In this document: in pieces, positions 14,844 through 27,242 of the stretch
Layout: each line of letters opens with the position of its first letter
Position numbering within the stretch: position 1 is the stretch's first letter
The notes under the pieces: generated by a model
What the model saw: the letters and a program-made list of their open reading frames with translations, nothing else
Database searches by the model: none
Told to the model about the DNA's origin: nothing
Position numbers and translations under genes: made by a program
Assembly (NCBI GenBank): GCA_038501785.1
Contig: JBAMJR010000065.1
Span: 7,616,501-7,680,500 of the forward strand
Origin: Myoxocephalus aenaeus
Taxonomy: Eukaryota; Chordata; Actinopteri; Perciformes; Cottidae
Direction of reading: 5' to 3'
Length of the DNA stretch: 64,000 nucleotides

Positions 14844-17126
14844 GATATTTTATTCATGGGAGGAATTTGTTTTTATTAAGCATGAAAAATAACCAATACA
14901 TACAATAATACAATACAATAGCAGCGCAGAACATATTAACTTTAAGAAATTTAATAAGAAAGAAAAAGTTGTGTCTTTTGGAACAAGGAAATACAAAAAA
15001 CAAATCTTGCAACCGGATATTGTAATTTCCATAATCCGTGATTTTAGTCCCGGTTATTTTGATGGTTTAAGAGTCGTATCCGGAAGGTCAAAGGCTGAAG
15101 ACAGAAGCCGGCGGTCTGCGTGCAGAGACCTGCAGCTCAGCATTGAAGCCGCGGTTCACCTTGGTGATGTGTCACAGCTCATGAAACGCAGTCGGCGCCT
15201 GTTTGTCTGTTTTTCATCCTCTGCGGTCGCTTCTTCTTGTCACATTCCTCCCTGTAATATTTAAAAAAACCTAAAACATAAAAAGATTCCCATATGTGTT
15301 TTTTGTTCTGTCATGTGACCACTAACCACTAAGTGGCCACTAAGCGGTAAATACACTGTACAATTTTCTGTGGCAGCTTTAAAATAAAAAACACCTCACG
15401 ATACTTCATATGAAGCGGAACATTAGCCATCTTGGAATAGCAGTAACTTGACCAAATGTATCTTTTTTTTGTTTGTTTATCCTACATCTTTGTCACGAGG
15501 GAGAACTGGCAAAGAATAGCAGCAACGCAGAGTTCCAACATACAGAATTAAAAGGCTAACACAGATTTGAGTAAAATTAAAAACGACGAGGTAAACCAGA
15601 TCCAGACAAACCGCAAAGCTTCAACTCGTTCAGGGTCACTGTGGTGGTTCTTCTTCTTCTTGTTGTTTTTGTTCTTGTTCTTCTTCCCATTTTAACCAGT
15701 ATAACCTGTATACATCTATTGGATTTTAAAACATAATTTTCATCTCTACATTGCCGCTATTCATTGAAAACATTTTTTTTAATAGCTCTACTGTCTGCTG
15801 CATATATGAGTTGTATATCTTCTCCAAGCTTGTGAATAGCATTTATGTCTTGAACTCAATATTCCAGGAGAACCAAAAACAAGCCTTGAAAAGACTAAGA
15901 GGTCACTGCAGGTCAAAGTGCTTCACAGATGACTGACAGGTCTCAAATAAGACCGTGAAAACAAGCAGCGACGACGAAAACAATTCAACAACCGGAGACC
16001 GATGCATGCGAGACAATAAAAAAATTATGAATATGTAGAAAGAAAAAGAAAAAGAAAAGCTGATTTAGAAGCGATGATAACAGTAAAAGTAGTTAAAAAA
16101 AAACTGGAGAGCGCTGTCTGTGTCCGTTGACTTTAACCCTGTCGGGTAACATTAAGTAAGAAAGTCAGTTGTTACGTTATTATTTTAACACAAACCACCA
16201 TGTTTAAAAATCTTAACCTGGTAGTTTTGTTGCCTAAACCTAACAATGGTTTCACAACGTTATGCGCGTGTCATTGTGCGTTTTCTGCACGAAAACATTT
16301 AGCGTATCCGCGGTGCTACAGAAACATACAACGCCAACACTTATTCTGAGGGATATTTTACACGTTTGATAATGTAAATACAATCAAATAACTGCGTAAA
16401 AACATTTTAAATAATGTCTTAATCAAAATAACTGATACATCTCTAAGCTGATTGATTACACTCGCCGGTAAGCGAGCTGATTAAAGTGTCGAAAAACAAT
16501 TTGCGACGTTAATTCCTTTTTGCGGTGGAGAGCTGATTAACGGAGGACGGGAAGGGACAACAACTGAACCTCGAAGGGTAAACGCTGGGAAGCAGATTAA
16601 AAAACGTGGCTGAATCGCCCCGCAGCGTGAATACGGGATGAGGACGCTAAGCTCCGTCTTTCAGGGTCCGTGGCTCCGGCGTCCTTCACAGTGTGGCGGG
16701 CCTTTGCATCATGGCGGCGAGAGAAGGTCAGCTCTGTTTACGCGTGCCGCGAGGCCAGGACGGCGTCTCCGTGAGCAGCTGTCAGTCAAGAGGCTCATTA
16801 CCACAACAAGGTTTGCCTGCACTCAATTAACCTGAATCGTCCTCTCCAGCCCTTCATCTCGCAGGCTGATGAGTCGCTCACGGACGGTTAAGTGTTTGGT
16901 AATTGACCCTCGGCTGCTGCCGGTTGTCTTATTCTACCGTCTCATTATGTGGATTCAGCCGGCGGTCCAGGTGGAGACGAGCATCTGATTGAAATCGGCT
17001 GGAGCGCAGAGGCAGACGGAGAAGTGTTGCCCCAGATGGTGCCGGAGCTCCAGAACCAGCTTCTCTCCACGAGGAGACGTCTTTAGGCCGGTGCACCATC
17101 ATTTCTCCGTGCACCATCATCTAGAC
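14844..17126. other. Intergenic; GC-richer block at 16.5-17.1 kb
   Basis: No recognisable exon on either strand. The 16,480-17,110 part is GC-richer and repeat-free with TTAAT-type homeodomain cores, giving it the look of a regulatory block. The 15,890-15,990 part (TCAAAGTGCTTCACAGATG) resembles a degraded interspersed repeat. Confidence 0.4.
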
Positions 17127-17391
17127 CAGTGGTTCTCAATCTTTTTCCAGTGATGTTTAACCCACTGTGAAATATTATTTCAGCCTAACCTGCGCAAAGC
17201 ATTCCTGGTACACAGCGCTGTGCCATCAGTGTCTGATTTATTATAGAATATAGAATACTCAGTTTATGAATTTACACTTATATTTTATTGAAGATTTATT
17301 AAATAACTACTTTTAAAGGATTTTTGAATAGATGCTATATTTTAAATATGATTTTTTCTTTATCTCACGTACCTCCTGGAGTACACAACAT
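17127..17391. mobile_element. hAT-type element fragment
   Basis: Starts with CAGTGGTTCTCAATCTTTTT, matching the first 13 bases of the terminal repeat of the complete element at 6.8 kb, and ends near CTCACGTACCTCCTGGAGTA. No matching right terminus was found, so it is treated as a truncated relative. Confidence 0.6.
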
Positions 17392-17510
17392 TCCTACCTT
17401 CCCTCCTTCCTTACCTAATTAAATAGTAAATAATGTAAATAGTTCCTTTGCTCATCTATGACAGTAAACTGAATATCTTTGAGTTTTGGATAACAAAAAG
17501 ACATTTGAGA

Positions 17511-17963
17511 CTAATACTGGTTTAAATCAGTTTAATACAGATTCAAGTCAGTTTAATACTGGTTTAGGCAATCTTATACTGGTTTAAGTCAGTTTAATAC
17601 TGGGTTAGGCAATCTTATACTGGTTTAAGTCAGTTTAATACAGATTTAAGTCAGTTTAATACTGGTTTAAGACAGTATAATACTGGTTTAAGTCAGTTTA
17701 ATACTGATTTAAGTCAGTTTAATACTGGGTTAGGCAATCTTATACTGCTTTAAGTCAGTTTAATACTGATTTAAGTCAGTTTAATACTGAATTAAGTCAG
17801 TTTAATACTGGGTTAGGCAATCTTATACTGCTTTAAGTCAGTTTAATACTGATTTAAGTCAGTTTAATACTGATTTAAGTCAGTTTAATACTGGGTTAGG
17901 CAATCTTATACTGCTTTAAGTCAATTTAATACTGGTTTAAGACAGTATAATACTGGTTTAAGG
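17511..17963. repeat. ~21-bp minisatellite (TTTAATACTGGTTTAAGTCAG)
   Basis: About 21 tandem copies of a unit reading roughly AATACTGGTTTAAGTCAGTT, with variants GATTTAAG, GGGTTAGGCAATCTTATACT and GACAGTATAATACTGG. The GGGTTAGGCAATC variant recurs at spaced intervals, indicating a higher-order unit. Confidence 0.93.
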
Positions 17964-20562
17964 CCATCTATTACTAGTATCATGACTAAAACATGACATT
18001 TTCAGTTGAATAATAAACGTTATGTGATGGTGTCACTGTAACTCAAACATAAATTGGGCTTTTCCAGCCAACGTGTCACACATGGAAACAGATAACTTCA
18101 CGCTATACTGATGTGTTTCCTGTGAACTTGGTGTTCACCGCTCAATCTTCTGTTTAAGTGCAATTTCCTAGAAGACATTTCCAGATATGGGTTTGCACGC
18201 AGTTGATATAAAATGTGCCTTTTCTGACTCAGACCTCCTCCAACAGAACCGTGCGGCCTTCAGGGCTCACATGCCCACCTCCATCCCTACAACACACTCT
18301 TTTAATCCCAGCCACGCTTTCCGACACGAGTCTTCACAGGAAATGTTCACATCAGATGCTGTCTGTTAGTTCACGGGAGAACATACGGAGTGGAGATGGA
18401 TGCACAGCGAGGAGCACGTGGGCGTGAAGAAATGAAAGCAGCCGGAGGAAAAGCTCACGCTGCTTCAAAGAAGAAATACCAGCGATGTTGACTCGTGCGC
18501 CTCGCGTTGTTCCCACCATCACGAGCAGCTCAGGAGAGACGGTCTTTAGATGGTCTTTAAACGCTCGTCAGCGTTAGGATGCTCGTCAGCGTTCTCGTGG
18601 AGTTGAGAGTTGAGAGCGCTAAGAGGCCGTCTTGTTGCTCTTTGTGTTATTCTCACTTCCCTTTCTGCAATACATTATCAGAGTAGCTCTAATTATGCAA
18701 ACGTTACATGCTGAGTGCAATGAAACACGAACATGGATGACTTTTTATTGCTTCTTACCATTATTTTCCTTGCAGGGTTTTTACCTCTATAGTCTGCAAC
18801 TTTTCATATTTAGTCAAATTGAGCACTTTATCATAACTGCAATCTCATCCCATGACTTTGTTTGCATTTTTTAATACTCAAAGAGTCCTCTCAACACCAT
18901 AAACACAACGAAGACCACTGACAGAAACAGACGTATCCATATTACTGGATTGTAGAGCTTGTGTAAAACATATGTACGAGTTGTGTATACATTATATTAT
19001 CACGTATATGTGAAAGATTTAATTTCTCAAAGTGCCTTTGCCAAGAAATCTGTGCAGCAAATCCTGTAGAACCGGTTATATGATCCAAAATATGATCATT
19101 AAATGACATTAAAAAAAACATTGTACAACTCTGCTATAGCTAAGTCAAGTCTCAAGTCTTTTGGTCGCTTATGGTCATAATGAGCGTTATATCTAAAGGA
19201 ATTCAAAACCTATCCTGTATCATCACTCCTAAGTAACTGTGTGAGAGTCCCCATCTCGAGTTTATAGAAATAGCCAATCTCTTTCCTAAAGCTCATAAAG
19301 GCATCAGCGTTGAATTGAGTTCCTCACCGTGACTTTAAATAAATGAAGCAAAGCCTGCAGACTTGTTCCTGCAATCAACATTAGTCCTCTCTCAGAAATA
19401 CTACGTCTGAAAGAGACAAACGACTGGATTTTAAACAGAGGAAGACACTAATCCACCGTTGTAGACTCCATTAGTTAGAGTCAGGGCTCTCGTGTGTCTT
19501 CCTGACAGCGTTCTGCTGCAGGAATAAATGCCTTCAAATAAAGAAAATGGGAACTATAGTTTCTTGCAAGAACAGATCTTCTAAAACATTAAATATAAAT
19601 TCCCATACAGATGATAAAGCCTCAAATTAATTACGATGCCCGGTGATCATCCTTGACAGCCGGATAATCACATGGACTCATTCAATGCATTCGCGAGGAA
19701 CAAATGTGACTCATCTCTTTGGATTAATGACATTTTAGATGTATCGCCTGTGAATGCGACTATTACGTGCGCGGGGATCGTGAACGCGTCTGCTGAGGTC
19801 TCCGCAGAGCCTCAAATGAAATGTCTAGTCACGCCGCGTCTCGGGGTTTTAAATCACTTCACTTTCATCTCGGTCACATCGGCGGCGGATTGAAATTCCC
19901 AAAAGCGGAAACCCGGAGATACTTTGACGCGCGGCCCGGTTCATCTAAATCACCCCAAAAACGAGGGCTGTGCCGTTCCACCGGCGGCATAAATCACGTC
20001 TTCAAGTTAAATGAAATCAATTAGACACCACAAGCAGACCAAGACCCGATCAATAACAATGATCTGTAGTCCCCACCGACTCTAGTCCACATGCTCTATT
20101 TGCCGCGGCTTATCGAGCGGAGGCTGCGTGAGCCTCATCGTCTCTCCTCCAGCCGGCCAGAACGGACTCCCAGCTGGTGGTCAATGGCGCAATGGGGTCC
20201 GAAGCCCCTCCGTTCATTATCACGTTTAACGCTCAAAAAACAGTTTAAATCAATCGGTGAGCAGCGTCGATGTTTTCGATCGGGACACGTCTGAGGAAAG
20301 TTTCTTGACCGGCGAAGGGTGTCTTATTTGAAAACAACCTTGTTAGAGCCCCGTTATTCTCCAACGCGATGCGCTCGGCCGAACATCGGAGCGACAACGA
20401 TTAAGATACAAACAATCGATGGCAATCACTCATTAGGTCGACTCCCTCAACCGGACTGAGCTATAAATAGCCAACGGTTGAGTGTTGGTAGCCACGTTAG
20501 CGCTGTTAGCTCCAGGGATCAATATCTTTTTAAGCGTGTTCAATTTTGGTCATTATGAGCAC
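17964..20562. other. Intergenic; possible regulatory block at 19.64-20.47 kb
   Basis: No gene recognised. The 19,640-20,470 segment is repeat-free, GC-moderate and rich in TAAT and ATCGAT-type words, and could be a conserved non-coding region. Two overlapping plus-strand open frames there (19,672-19,893 and 19,821-20,024) lack any familiar domain. Confidence 0.4.
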
Positions 20563-21425
20563 GTGTTAGCAAGCGGCTGTTAGCATGCGGCTGTTAGAGT
20601 GTGGCTGTTAGCGTGCAGCTGTTAGCGTGCGGCTATTAGAATGCAGCTGTTAGAATGTGGCTGTTAGTATGCAGCTGTTAGCATGCCGCTGTTAGCATGC
20701 GGCTGTTAGCGTGCAGCTGTTAGCGTGCGGCTGTTAGAATGCGGCTGTTAGAATGTGGCTGTTAGTATGCAGCTGTTAGCATGCCGCTGTTAGCATGTGG
20801 CTGTTAGTATGCGGCTGTTAGCGTGCAGCTGTTAGCGTGCGGCTGTTAGAATGCGGCTGTTAGTATGCAGCTGTTAGCATGCCGCTGTTAGCATGTGGCT
20901 GTTAGTATGCGGCTGTTAGCGTGCAGCTGTTAGCATGTGGCTGTTAGTATGCGGCTGTTAGCATGTGGCTGTTAGAGTGCGGCGGCTGTTAGCGTGCGGC
21001 TGTTAGCGTGCGGCTGTTAGCGTGCGGCTGTTAGCATGCGGCTGTTAGCATGCAGCTGTTAGCATGCCGCTGTTAACATGTGGCTGTTAGTATGCGGCTG
21101 TTAGCATGTAGCTGTTAGTATGTGGCTGTTAGTATGTAGCTGTTAGCATGTGGCTATTAGTATGCGGCTGTTAGCATGTAGCTGTTAGTATGCGGCTGTT
21201 AGTATGTAGCTGTTAGCAGGTGGCTGTTAGCATGCGGCTGTTAGCATGTAGCTGTTAGTATGCGGCTGTTAGCATGTAGCTGTTAGTATGTGGCTGTTAG
21301 TATGTAGCTGTTAGCATGTGGCTGTTAGTATGCGGCTGTTAGCATGTAGCTGTTAGTATGCGGCTGTTAGTATGTAGCTGTTAGCAGGTGGCTGTTAGCA
21401 TGCGGCTGTTAGCGTGCAGCTGTTG
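20563..21425. repeat. 14-15-bp minisatellite (GGCTGTTAGCATGC)
   Basis: Around sixty tandem units of GGCTGTTAGCATGC with CAGCTG, CCGCTG and TAGCTG variants. Blocks of several units are themselves repeated (compare about 21,100-21,230 with 21,250-21,400). A very short related GCTGTTA cluster lies at 32,050-32,096. Confidence 0.95.
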
Positions 21426-24342
21426 TATCGATGTCAATTACTGAAATTATTTAAATGGTCAATTTGAATAGCTTTGGCAAATGTTCACTGCTTTCAGTCG
21501 CTGGACAATAAAAAGGGAACACATTAAAGCTGTGCAGCAGTTTGCATATATGCATAATCTCACTGTTATTAGTGCTTTGTATGTATTGGGTGCCATTAGT
21601 CTGACGGACAATTATTCCGAAACCCTAAGAGGCCAAAAAAGGTCCCATTGAACCACAAAACATTTGTCCAACAAGCCCATTATCCCCCAAATAAAAATAC
21701 AACCTTTGGTTCAGCTAACAGAAGCGCATCACTAATTATCATACTATCAGAGTCACCCTCTGCCAGTGCATTGTTTTACTTTTTTTCTTCTGCACTATAG
21801 CGTTGATGCGAATGCTGCAACGGCGAAGTCACAGCAAAATGATAATTGCTTAATTTAATTAAAGTCCGACAAAGAGGAAAAGGAAATACATCTAAATATC
21901 CGATTCAAAGAGGAACTAAACGAGATGAGCACCTTTCAGTACGGCTGTGGGCACATTTATTGAGTCTCGGGGTTCAGAACCTCAGGTCCAACTCACACAC
22001 ATTTTTCAGAGCACATCTAATTATTAATTGATTGAAAATGTTACATGCAGGAGATTAAAAGGAACCAGAGGGCATTCAATCGGAGTTGGGAACGGATGCC
22101 TTCAGGCTGATTTGATTTAAAATGAGAGTTAATATTCTGAAAAAGTTAATATGACATTTTTTTCTTTCATACTGATTGGCTCAAGGTCAGTTTAGGATCC
22201 ACGCCGGATGATGGGCTTCTTATTACGGAGCTGGAGTTTCTTTTTTAAATCCCCAACAAGCGCAAGGTGCTAAAGGAGCGAGCGGAGGACAAAACATTGA
22301 ACCTGCCTATCAGGACACCTGGAAGAAAAGAAAGAAAGAAAAAACACATCAAAGCTCCACAGTCAGATGTCCACAATAAAATGATGGAAACAAAAACATT
22401 ACATCCTTTTCACCCAACTTGCACTAAGACATGAAAAAAGAGAGAGAGTGATGACTGAAAGTTCTTGTATTCTGTCGAGGGTGGGAGGATTAAAGATGGA
22501 GGAGGACGCGAGAAGATGAGAAGAGAATGAGAGAGACTCTCTGAGCGGAGGCCTCTCGGTGGCGGCGGCAGATTACTTGCGTCCGTGGTGTTCACACGGA
22601 TTTCATGAAGCTAATATCAAAGCAACAGCTGGAGAAGACACACAAGGACAGCCGCAGAAAGGGAATGAGAAATGCAATCTACCTAACAGAGAGGGAGCAT
22701 GTGTGTGTGCGTGTGTGTGTGCGTGTGTGCAAATGTGTGTGTCCATGTATATATTCATACACAGCTCAGCGCCCGCCCGCCCGCCCTCTGCCTCTTCAAC
22801 TTTAACGGACATTTTTCTGGGGAAACTGGGCTCTCCTGGGCTAATATTTTATACAGCAGCAAAAAGGAAAACCTTGGGATGGATTCAGAAGCCCCTCTGA
22901 TTGAGAGCTTCTTAAAAAATGCAAACCCCATCAAAGAGCTGCGCTCTGAATCCATACGAAGAGGCGAAAACTTCCCTTTTTTAAACTCTCAACGACTACT
23001 TTCTTCTCTGGACTTGATGTAAACCCTCTGGGTTCTTATTATGAAAAGCTCTTCCCATTCTTAGGAATAAAGGCTCTCGCCCTTTTTCCTCTCACACATT
23101 TCTCCCCGACAGGATGTGTGTGTTTTTGTATCATTTTTAGTTTAATTGCACACTGTTATGTGATTTATTTGGAATCTCCTGCACAGTTTACTACTGTCAG
23201 AATTAATTTTCTGTGGAAGATAATCTCCCATAAACCAACACGGTTCACGTACCAGCTTCACTTTTATCTATATCTATTATTTAGGACGTACAAATACACA
23301 AGTGATATTGAATACTTCTACCGAGATTGAGCTTTCAACGATAATATTAATCAAAATAGACTCTGCAGCTGCTTCAATGACAATAAATGCCTTTGAGTGT
23401 GAAATCTGGCATTCGATTGAGCCTCATAAATTCTCATTAGCAATCATAATATTATGAATACATGCGTCAGCCTTTTAATCAATTACCTCATTAATATAAA
23501 CAACAGATTGGTTGTAAACAAGCTGCTAGGGGACAAAAAATGTGCTACTTTTTAATTTTTTGAATTGATTATAAGCTACATTAAAAAGCTCCTGCATTGC
23601 AGCTGCTGTCCGTCAAGACTTAAAGTCTAACTGAAAATTATTCATTGATTTTTTTTACACATTTAAAGTTAATAATAATATTGAAACGAAAGCTCCGTCC
23701 CCTCTTCCCGCCCCCCCTACTTCCAGATCTCTTGCCTTATTCATGTGTTTATAGATCTACATATACGCATACGCTGTAATTTATTTGATGTGATTATTGC
23801 ACATTTTGTCACAGTTTTCATTTCAATAAAAAGATGAATCAGATTGTGTTCCTCCTCTCTCTTAATAATAGAAACCGTACAGTATAATGACTGAAAATTT
23901 GAGGAAAGTATGTCAGACCCATGTCGAAGCTTAAAATATTTATATATTATATTAAATATCATCATAAATATGTATTATTTATAGAATAAGGGAACTGTAG
24001 CTCGCTTCATACAAATAATTTGCACTTCCATTATCCATTAATGGGGTTTTCCTTGGCAGTGAAAGCTGGGTAATTGGTCCTCACAGGTGCTGTGTATTCA
24101 TTAGTTGAGCCAGAAAGGAGGAAGTCGACGGCTCACATCAACAGCAGTGTCACATGACACATGTCTGCTGCTGCCATGACGTTTTTTTGTGCATTTTTTG
24201 GTCTATATTTGTTGACTTTTCCCAGTGAACAAAATGGAGGACGACTGGATATTTATTCACTTTTCTGTAATCATCATACGAAACTCAATTATACCCATGA
24301 AACGAGTAGGAGATCAGATGATGTGCAGAACGTACTTCTAAA
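21426..24342. other. Intergenic; AT-motif-rich block at 23.34-23.53 kb
   Basis: No exon recognised. A (TG)n-like run lies at 22,700-22,742. The 23,340-23,530 segment is repeat-free and dense in ATTAG, TCAATTA, CATAAT and TTAATATAA words typical of homeodomain/POU-bound conserved elements. It is a candidate only. Confidence 0.4.
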
Positions 24343-24410
24343 CAACCAGACTTCTTTTTTTTTGCAACCAGAGGAGTCGCCCCCTGATGGCCATTAGAGA
24401 GAATGCAGGT
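24343..24410 (-). mobile_element. Fragment of the CTCF-motif dispersed element
   Basis: Contains a single unit-like segment, CAACCAGAGGAGTCGCCCCC then TGATGGCCATTAGAGAGAAT, preceded by ACTTCTTTTTTTTTGC. It is related to the array units of copies A-D but carries a poly-T insert where the arrays have TATA. It is probably a separate degenerate insertion. Confidence 0.7.
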
Positions 24411-24571
24411 CTGGTTTTATTAATTTGTATTCATGTACTTAATACACAGATTTGAATTAGATGGTAATCTGCATAAGAAGTAAAGAAAGAATGTTAAAAA
24501 AGAAACTGGTTGCAATGATTATCCGCTAATAGAGAGGTGAAGTCCCGCCCCTTCGGATTTTACAGAAACAA

Positions 24572-25798
24572 TATACACTCACCTAAAGGATTATTAGGAA
24601 CACCTGTTAAATTTCTCATTAATGCAATTATCTAATTAACCAATCACATGGCAGTTGCTTCAATGCATTTAGGGGTGTGGTCCTGGTCAAGACAATCTCC
24701 TGAACTCCAAACTGAATGTCAGAATGGGAAAGAAAGGTGATTTAAGCAATTTTGAGCGTGGCATGGTTGTTGGTGCCAGACGGGCCGGTCTGAGTATTTC
24801 ACAATCTGCTCAGTTACTGGGATTTTCACGCACAACCATTTCTAGGGTTTACAAAGAATGGTGTGAAAAGGGAAAAACATCCAGTATGCGGCAGTCCTGT
24901 GGGCGAAAATGCCTTGTTGATGCTAGAGGTCAGAGGAGAATGGGCCGACTGATTCAAGCTGATAGAAGAGCAACTTTGACTGAAATAACCACTCGTTACA
25001 ACCGAGGTATGCAGCAAAGCATTTGTGAAGCCACAACACGCACAACCTTGAGGCGGATGGGCTACAACAGCAGAAGACCCCACCGGGTACCACTCATCTC
25101 CACTACAAATAGGAAAAAGAGGCTACAATTTGCAAGAGCTCACCAAAATTGGACAGTTGAAGACTGGAAAAATGTTGCCTGGTCTGATGAGTCTCGATTT
25201 CTGTTGAGACATTCAGATGGTAGAGTCAGAATTTGGCGTAAACAGAATGAGAACATGGATCCATCATGCCTTGTTACCACTGTGCAGGCTGGTGGTGGTG
25301 GTGTAATGGTGTGGGGGATGTTTTCTTGGCACACTTTAGGCCCCTTAGTGCCAATTGGGCATCGTTTAAATGCCACGGCCTACCTGAGCATTGTTTCTGA
25401 CCATGCCCATCCCTTTATGGCCACCATGTACCCATCCTCTGATGGCTACTTCCAGCAGGATAATGCACCATGTCACAAAGCTCCAATCATTTCAAATTGG
25501 TTTCTTGAACATGACAATGAGTTCACTGTACTAAAATGGCCCCCAGTCACCAGATCTCAACCCAATAGAGCATCTTTGGGATGTGGTGGAACGGGAGCTT
25601 CGTGCCCTGGATGTGCATCCCACAAATCTCCATCAACTGCAAGATGCTATCCTATCAATATGGGCCAACATTTCTAAAGAATGCTTTCAGCACCTTGTTG
25701 AATCAATGCCACGTAGAATTAAGGCAGTTCTGAAGGCGAAAGGGGGTCAAACACAGTATTAGCATGGTGTTCCTAATAATCCTTTAGGTGAGTGTATA
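24572..25798 (+). mobile_element. Tc1/mariner-type DNA transposon
   Basis: A 1,227-bp element bounded by perfect 33-bp terminal inverted repeats (24,572-24,604 and 25,766-25,798) beginning TATACACTCACCTAAAGG. The outer TA is the usual Tc1 target dinucleotide. Length, terminal repeats and a single intron-less transposase frame fit the Tc1 group. Identical terminal repeats imply a geologically recent insertion, while the frameshift in the coding region makes it non-autonomous. Confidence 0.96.
24724..25762 (+). pseudogene. Tc1-like transposase, frameshifted
   Basis: Transposases of this family bind the element's terminal repeats and cut and paste it into TA sites. The frame opens with MGKKGDLSNFERG. 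It has an N-terminal helix-turn-helix region (about residues 5-50, with LSISQSAQLLGFSRTTISRV) and a second DNA-binding half up to about residue 110. The first catalytic aspartate lies in WSDESRF (about residue 157) and the second in QQDNAPCH (about residue 243). Just after the LKWPP motif, at about 25,545, the frame shifts. The original frame runs on to a stop at 25,677 as nonsense. The expected third acidic residue, in a PIEHLWDVVEREL-type block, is encoded in another frame and continues to a TAG at 25,760-25,762. The open product therefore lacks the third catalytic residue and should be inactive. A sequencing error of two bases cannot be excluded. Confidence 0.94.
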
Positions 25799-26043
25799 TA
25801 GGTTCGTCAATGACGACAGACAATATTTATTTTTAGTTTTATGAACCGTTGCACCACTACAGATACAGATACATGGTTTTCTGGAAATATGGTCCGACGG
25901 TGGTCTACCAAAAAGGGGAGGGGCTTAGCTTCTCTCCAGTGATAATAAGCACTATAAGCATGTATTTATTTAGCCTGACATAAGTGTGACGGCACTCTAT
26001 ATGAAACTGTGTGTACGCTTCAGCTTCAAGCATTCACTGATAA

Positions 26044-26052
<9 letters not shown>

Positions 26053-26092
<40 letters not shown>
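26053..26092. repeat. (CA)n microsatellite
   Basis: Uninterrupted CA dinucleotides after a short CT run. Confidence 0.95.
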
Positions 26093-26096
<4 letters not shown>

Positions 26097-26220
26097 TCCA
26101 ACACACACCCCCCTCGACCAGACATTTATCTCAACCAGACACACTGCCTGCCGGACATGGATTTACACAAACATTCCCACTGAATCACACTTTCATTAAC
26201 ACGAGGTCGGACGCTCAGAA

Positions 26221-26286
26221 CGCACACACAACGCACACACAACGCACACACAACACACACACAACACACACACAACACACACACAC
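26221..26286. repeat. ACACACAACG/ACACACAACA short tandem repeat
   Basis: Six to seven tandem copies of a 10-bp unit CGCACACACAA changing to CACACACACAA. Confidence 0.9.
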
Positions 26287-27150
26287 AGAGGCGGAGGGAG
26301 CCGGCAGCACGCTTAAAGGTTCCCAGTACATGCGGGCTGCCAGGCTCGCTCTCCGTTAGTGTCAGCGCTCTGGGTTAAAGCCCTTTAATGTGAAAGATGG
26401 AGACGACAGGGGCGTGAAAAGAAATAACAACATAAGGGGTCTGAGAGGAGGAATGGATGGTGAAGGACGGGGGAAGGGAGGGAAAGTGCTGAAAGGAGAG
26501 CGAGAAGAAAAAGGAGCTCTCGTCGGAATGCAACTAATGATTATTTTCATTATTTTTCGATTAGCTTCCTGATTGCTATCTTTTGATTAAAATGGTACTC
26601 GAGAGACTCGGCACTTACACACAGTCGACAATAAATGGTCAAAACCGAAGCAGCAGAGGCCGAGAATCTAGTAAAAGTTAAGCTCAAGAAACACTGGATC
26701 CTACTTTCACTTCATATTAATATAAATAACTGGTTGTCTCTGATTGACCAACGTCCTCCAGAGCCACAGACGATGTCATAAAAGTGGTTTCACATTATCC
26801 TAAGCATCCCACGTGACACATCTGACCTTTATGTGCAGAATGGGTGGAGTTGCCCTTTAATAAATACACAAAATAGTAGTTTTTTTAAATGGCTTGTTCT
26901 ATCTGAGCAACAGTCCAAAACTGAGAGATGTTTTATTTACAGAGATATGAAAAGACGATAAGCGAGCTAGAAACATGGAAATATTTAGCCTTTTTTTGTT
27001 TTATAATAGATCAAGTTCCTGTGGATTAACTAATCACTAAATAGACACTCTTTTTCTAGGCGGATAACAGAGAAGAGACACAATTCACTGCTGAATTTGT
27101 CTCCATGATACGTAAACAGGTCACATGCAATCAGGATTTCTCTTCTCTCT

Positions 27151-27156
<6 letters not shown>

Positions 27157-27231
<75 letters not shown>

Positions 27232-27242
27232 ACACGCACACA
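27157..27242. repeat. (CA)n microsatellite
   Basis: About 32 CA units followed by CACG-interrupted copies. Confidence 0.97.

Noticed and set aside
24826..25376. Minus-strand frames inside the Tc1-like element
   Set aside because: Antisense shadows of the transposase.
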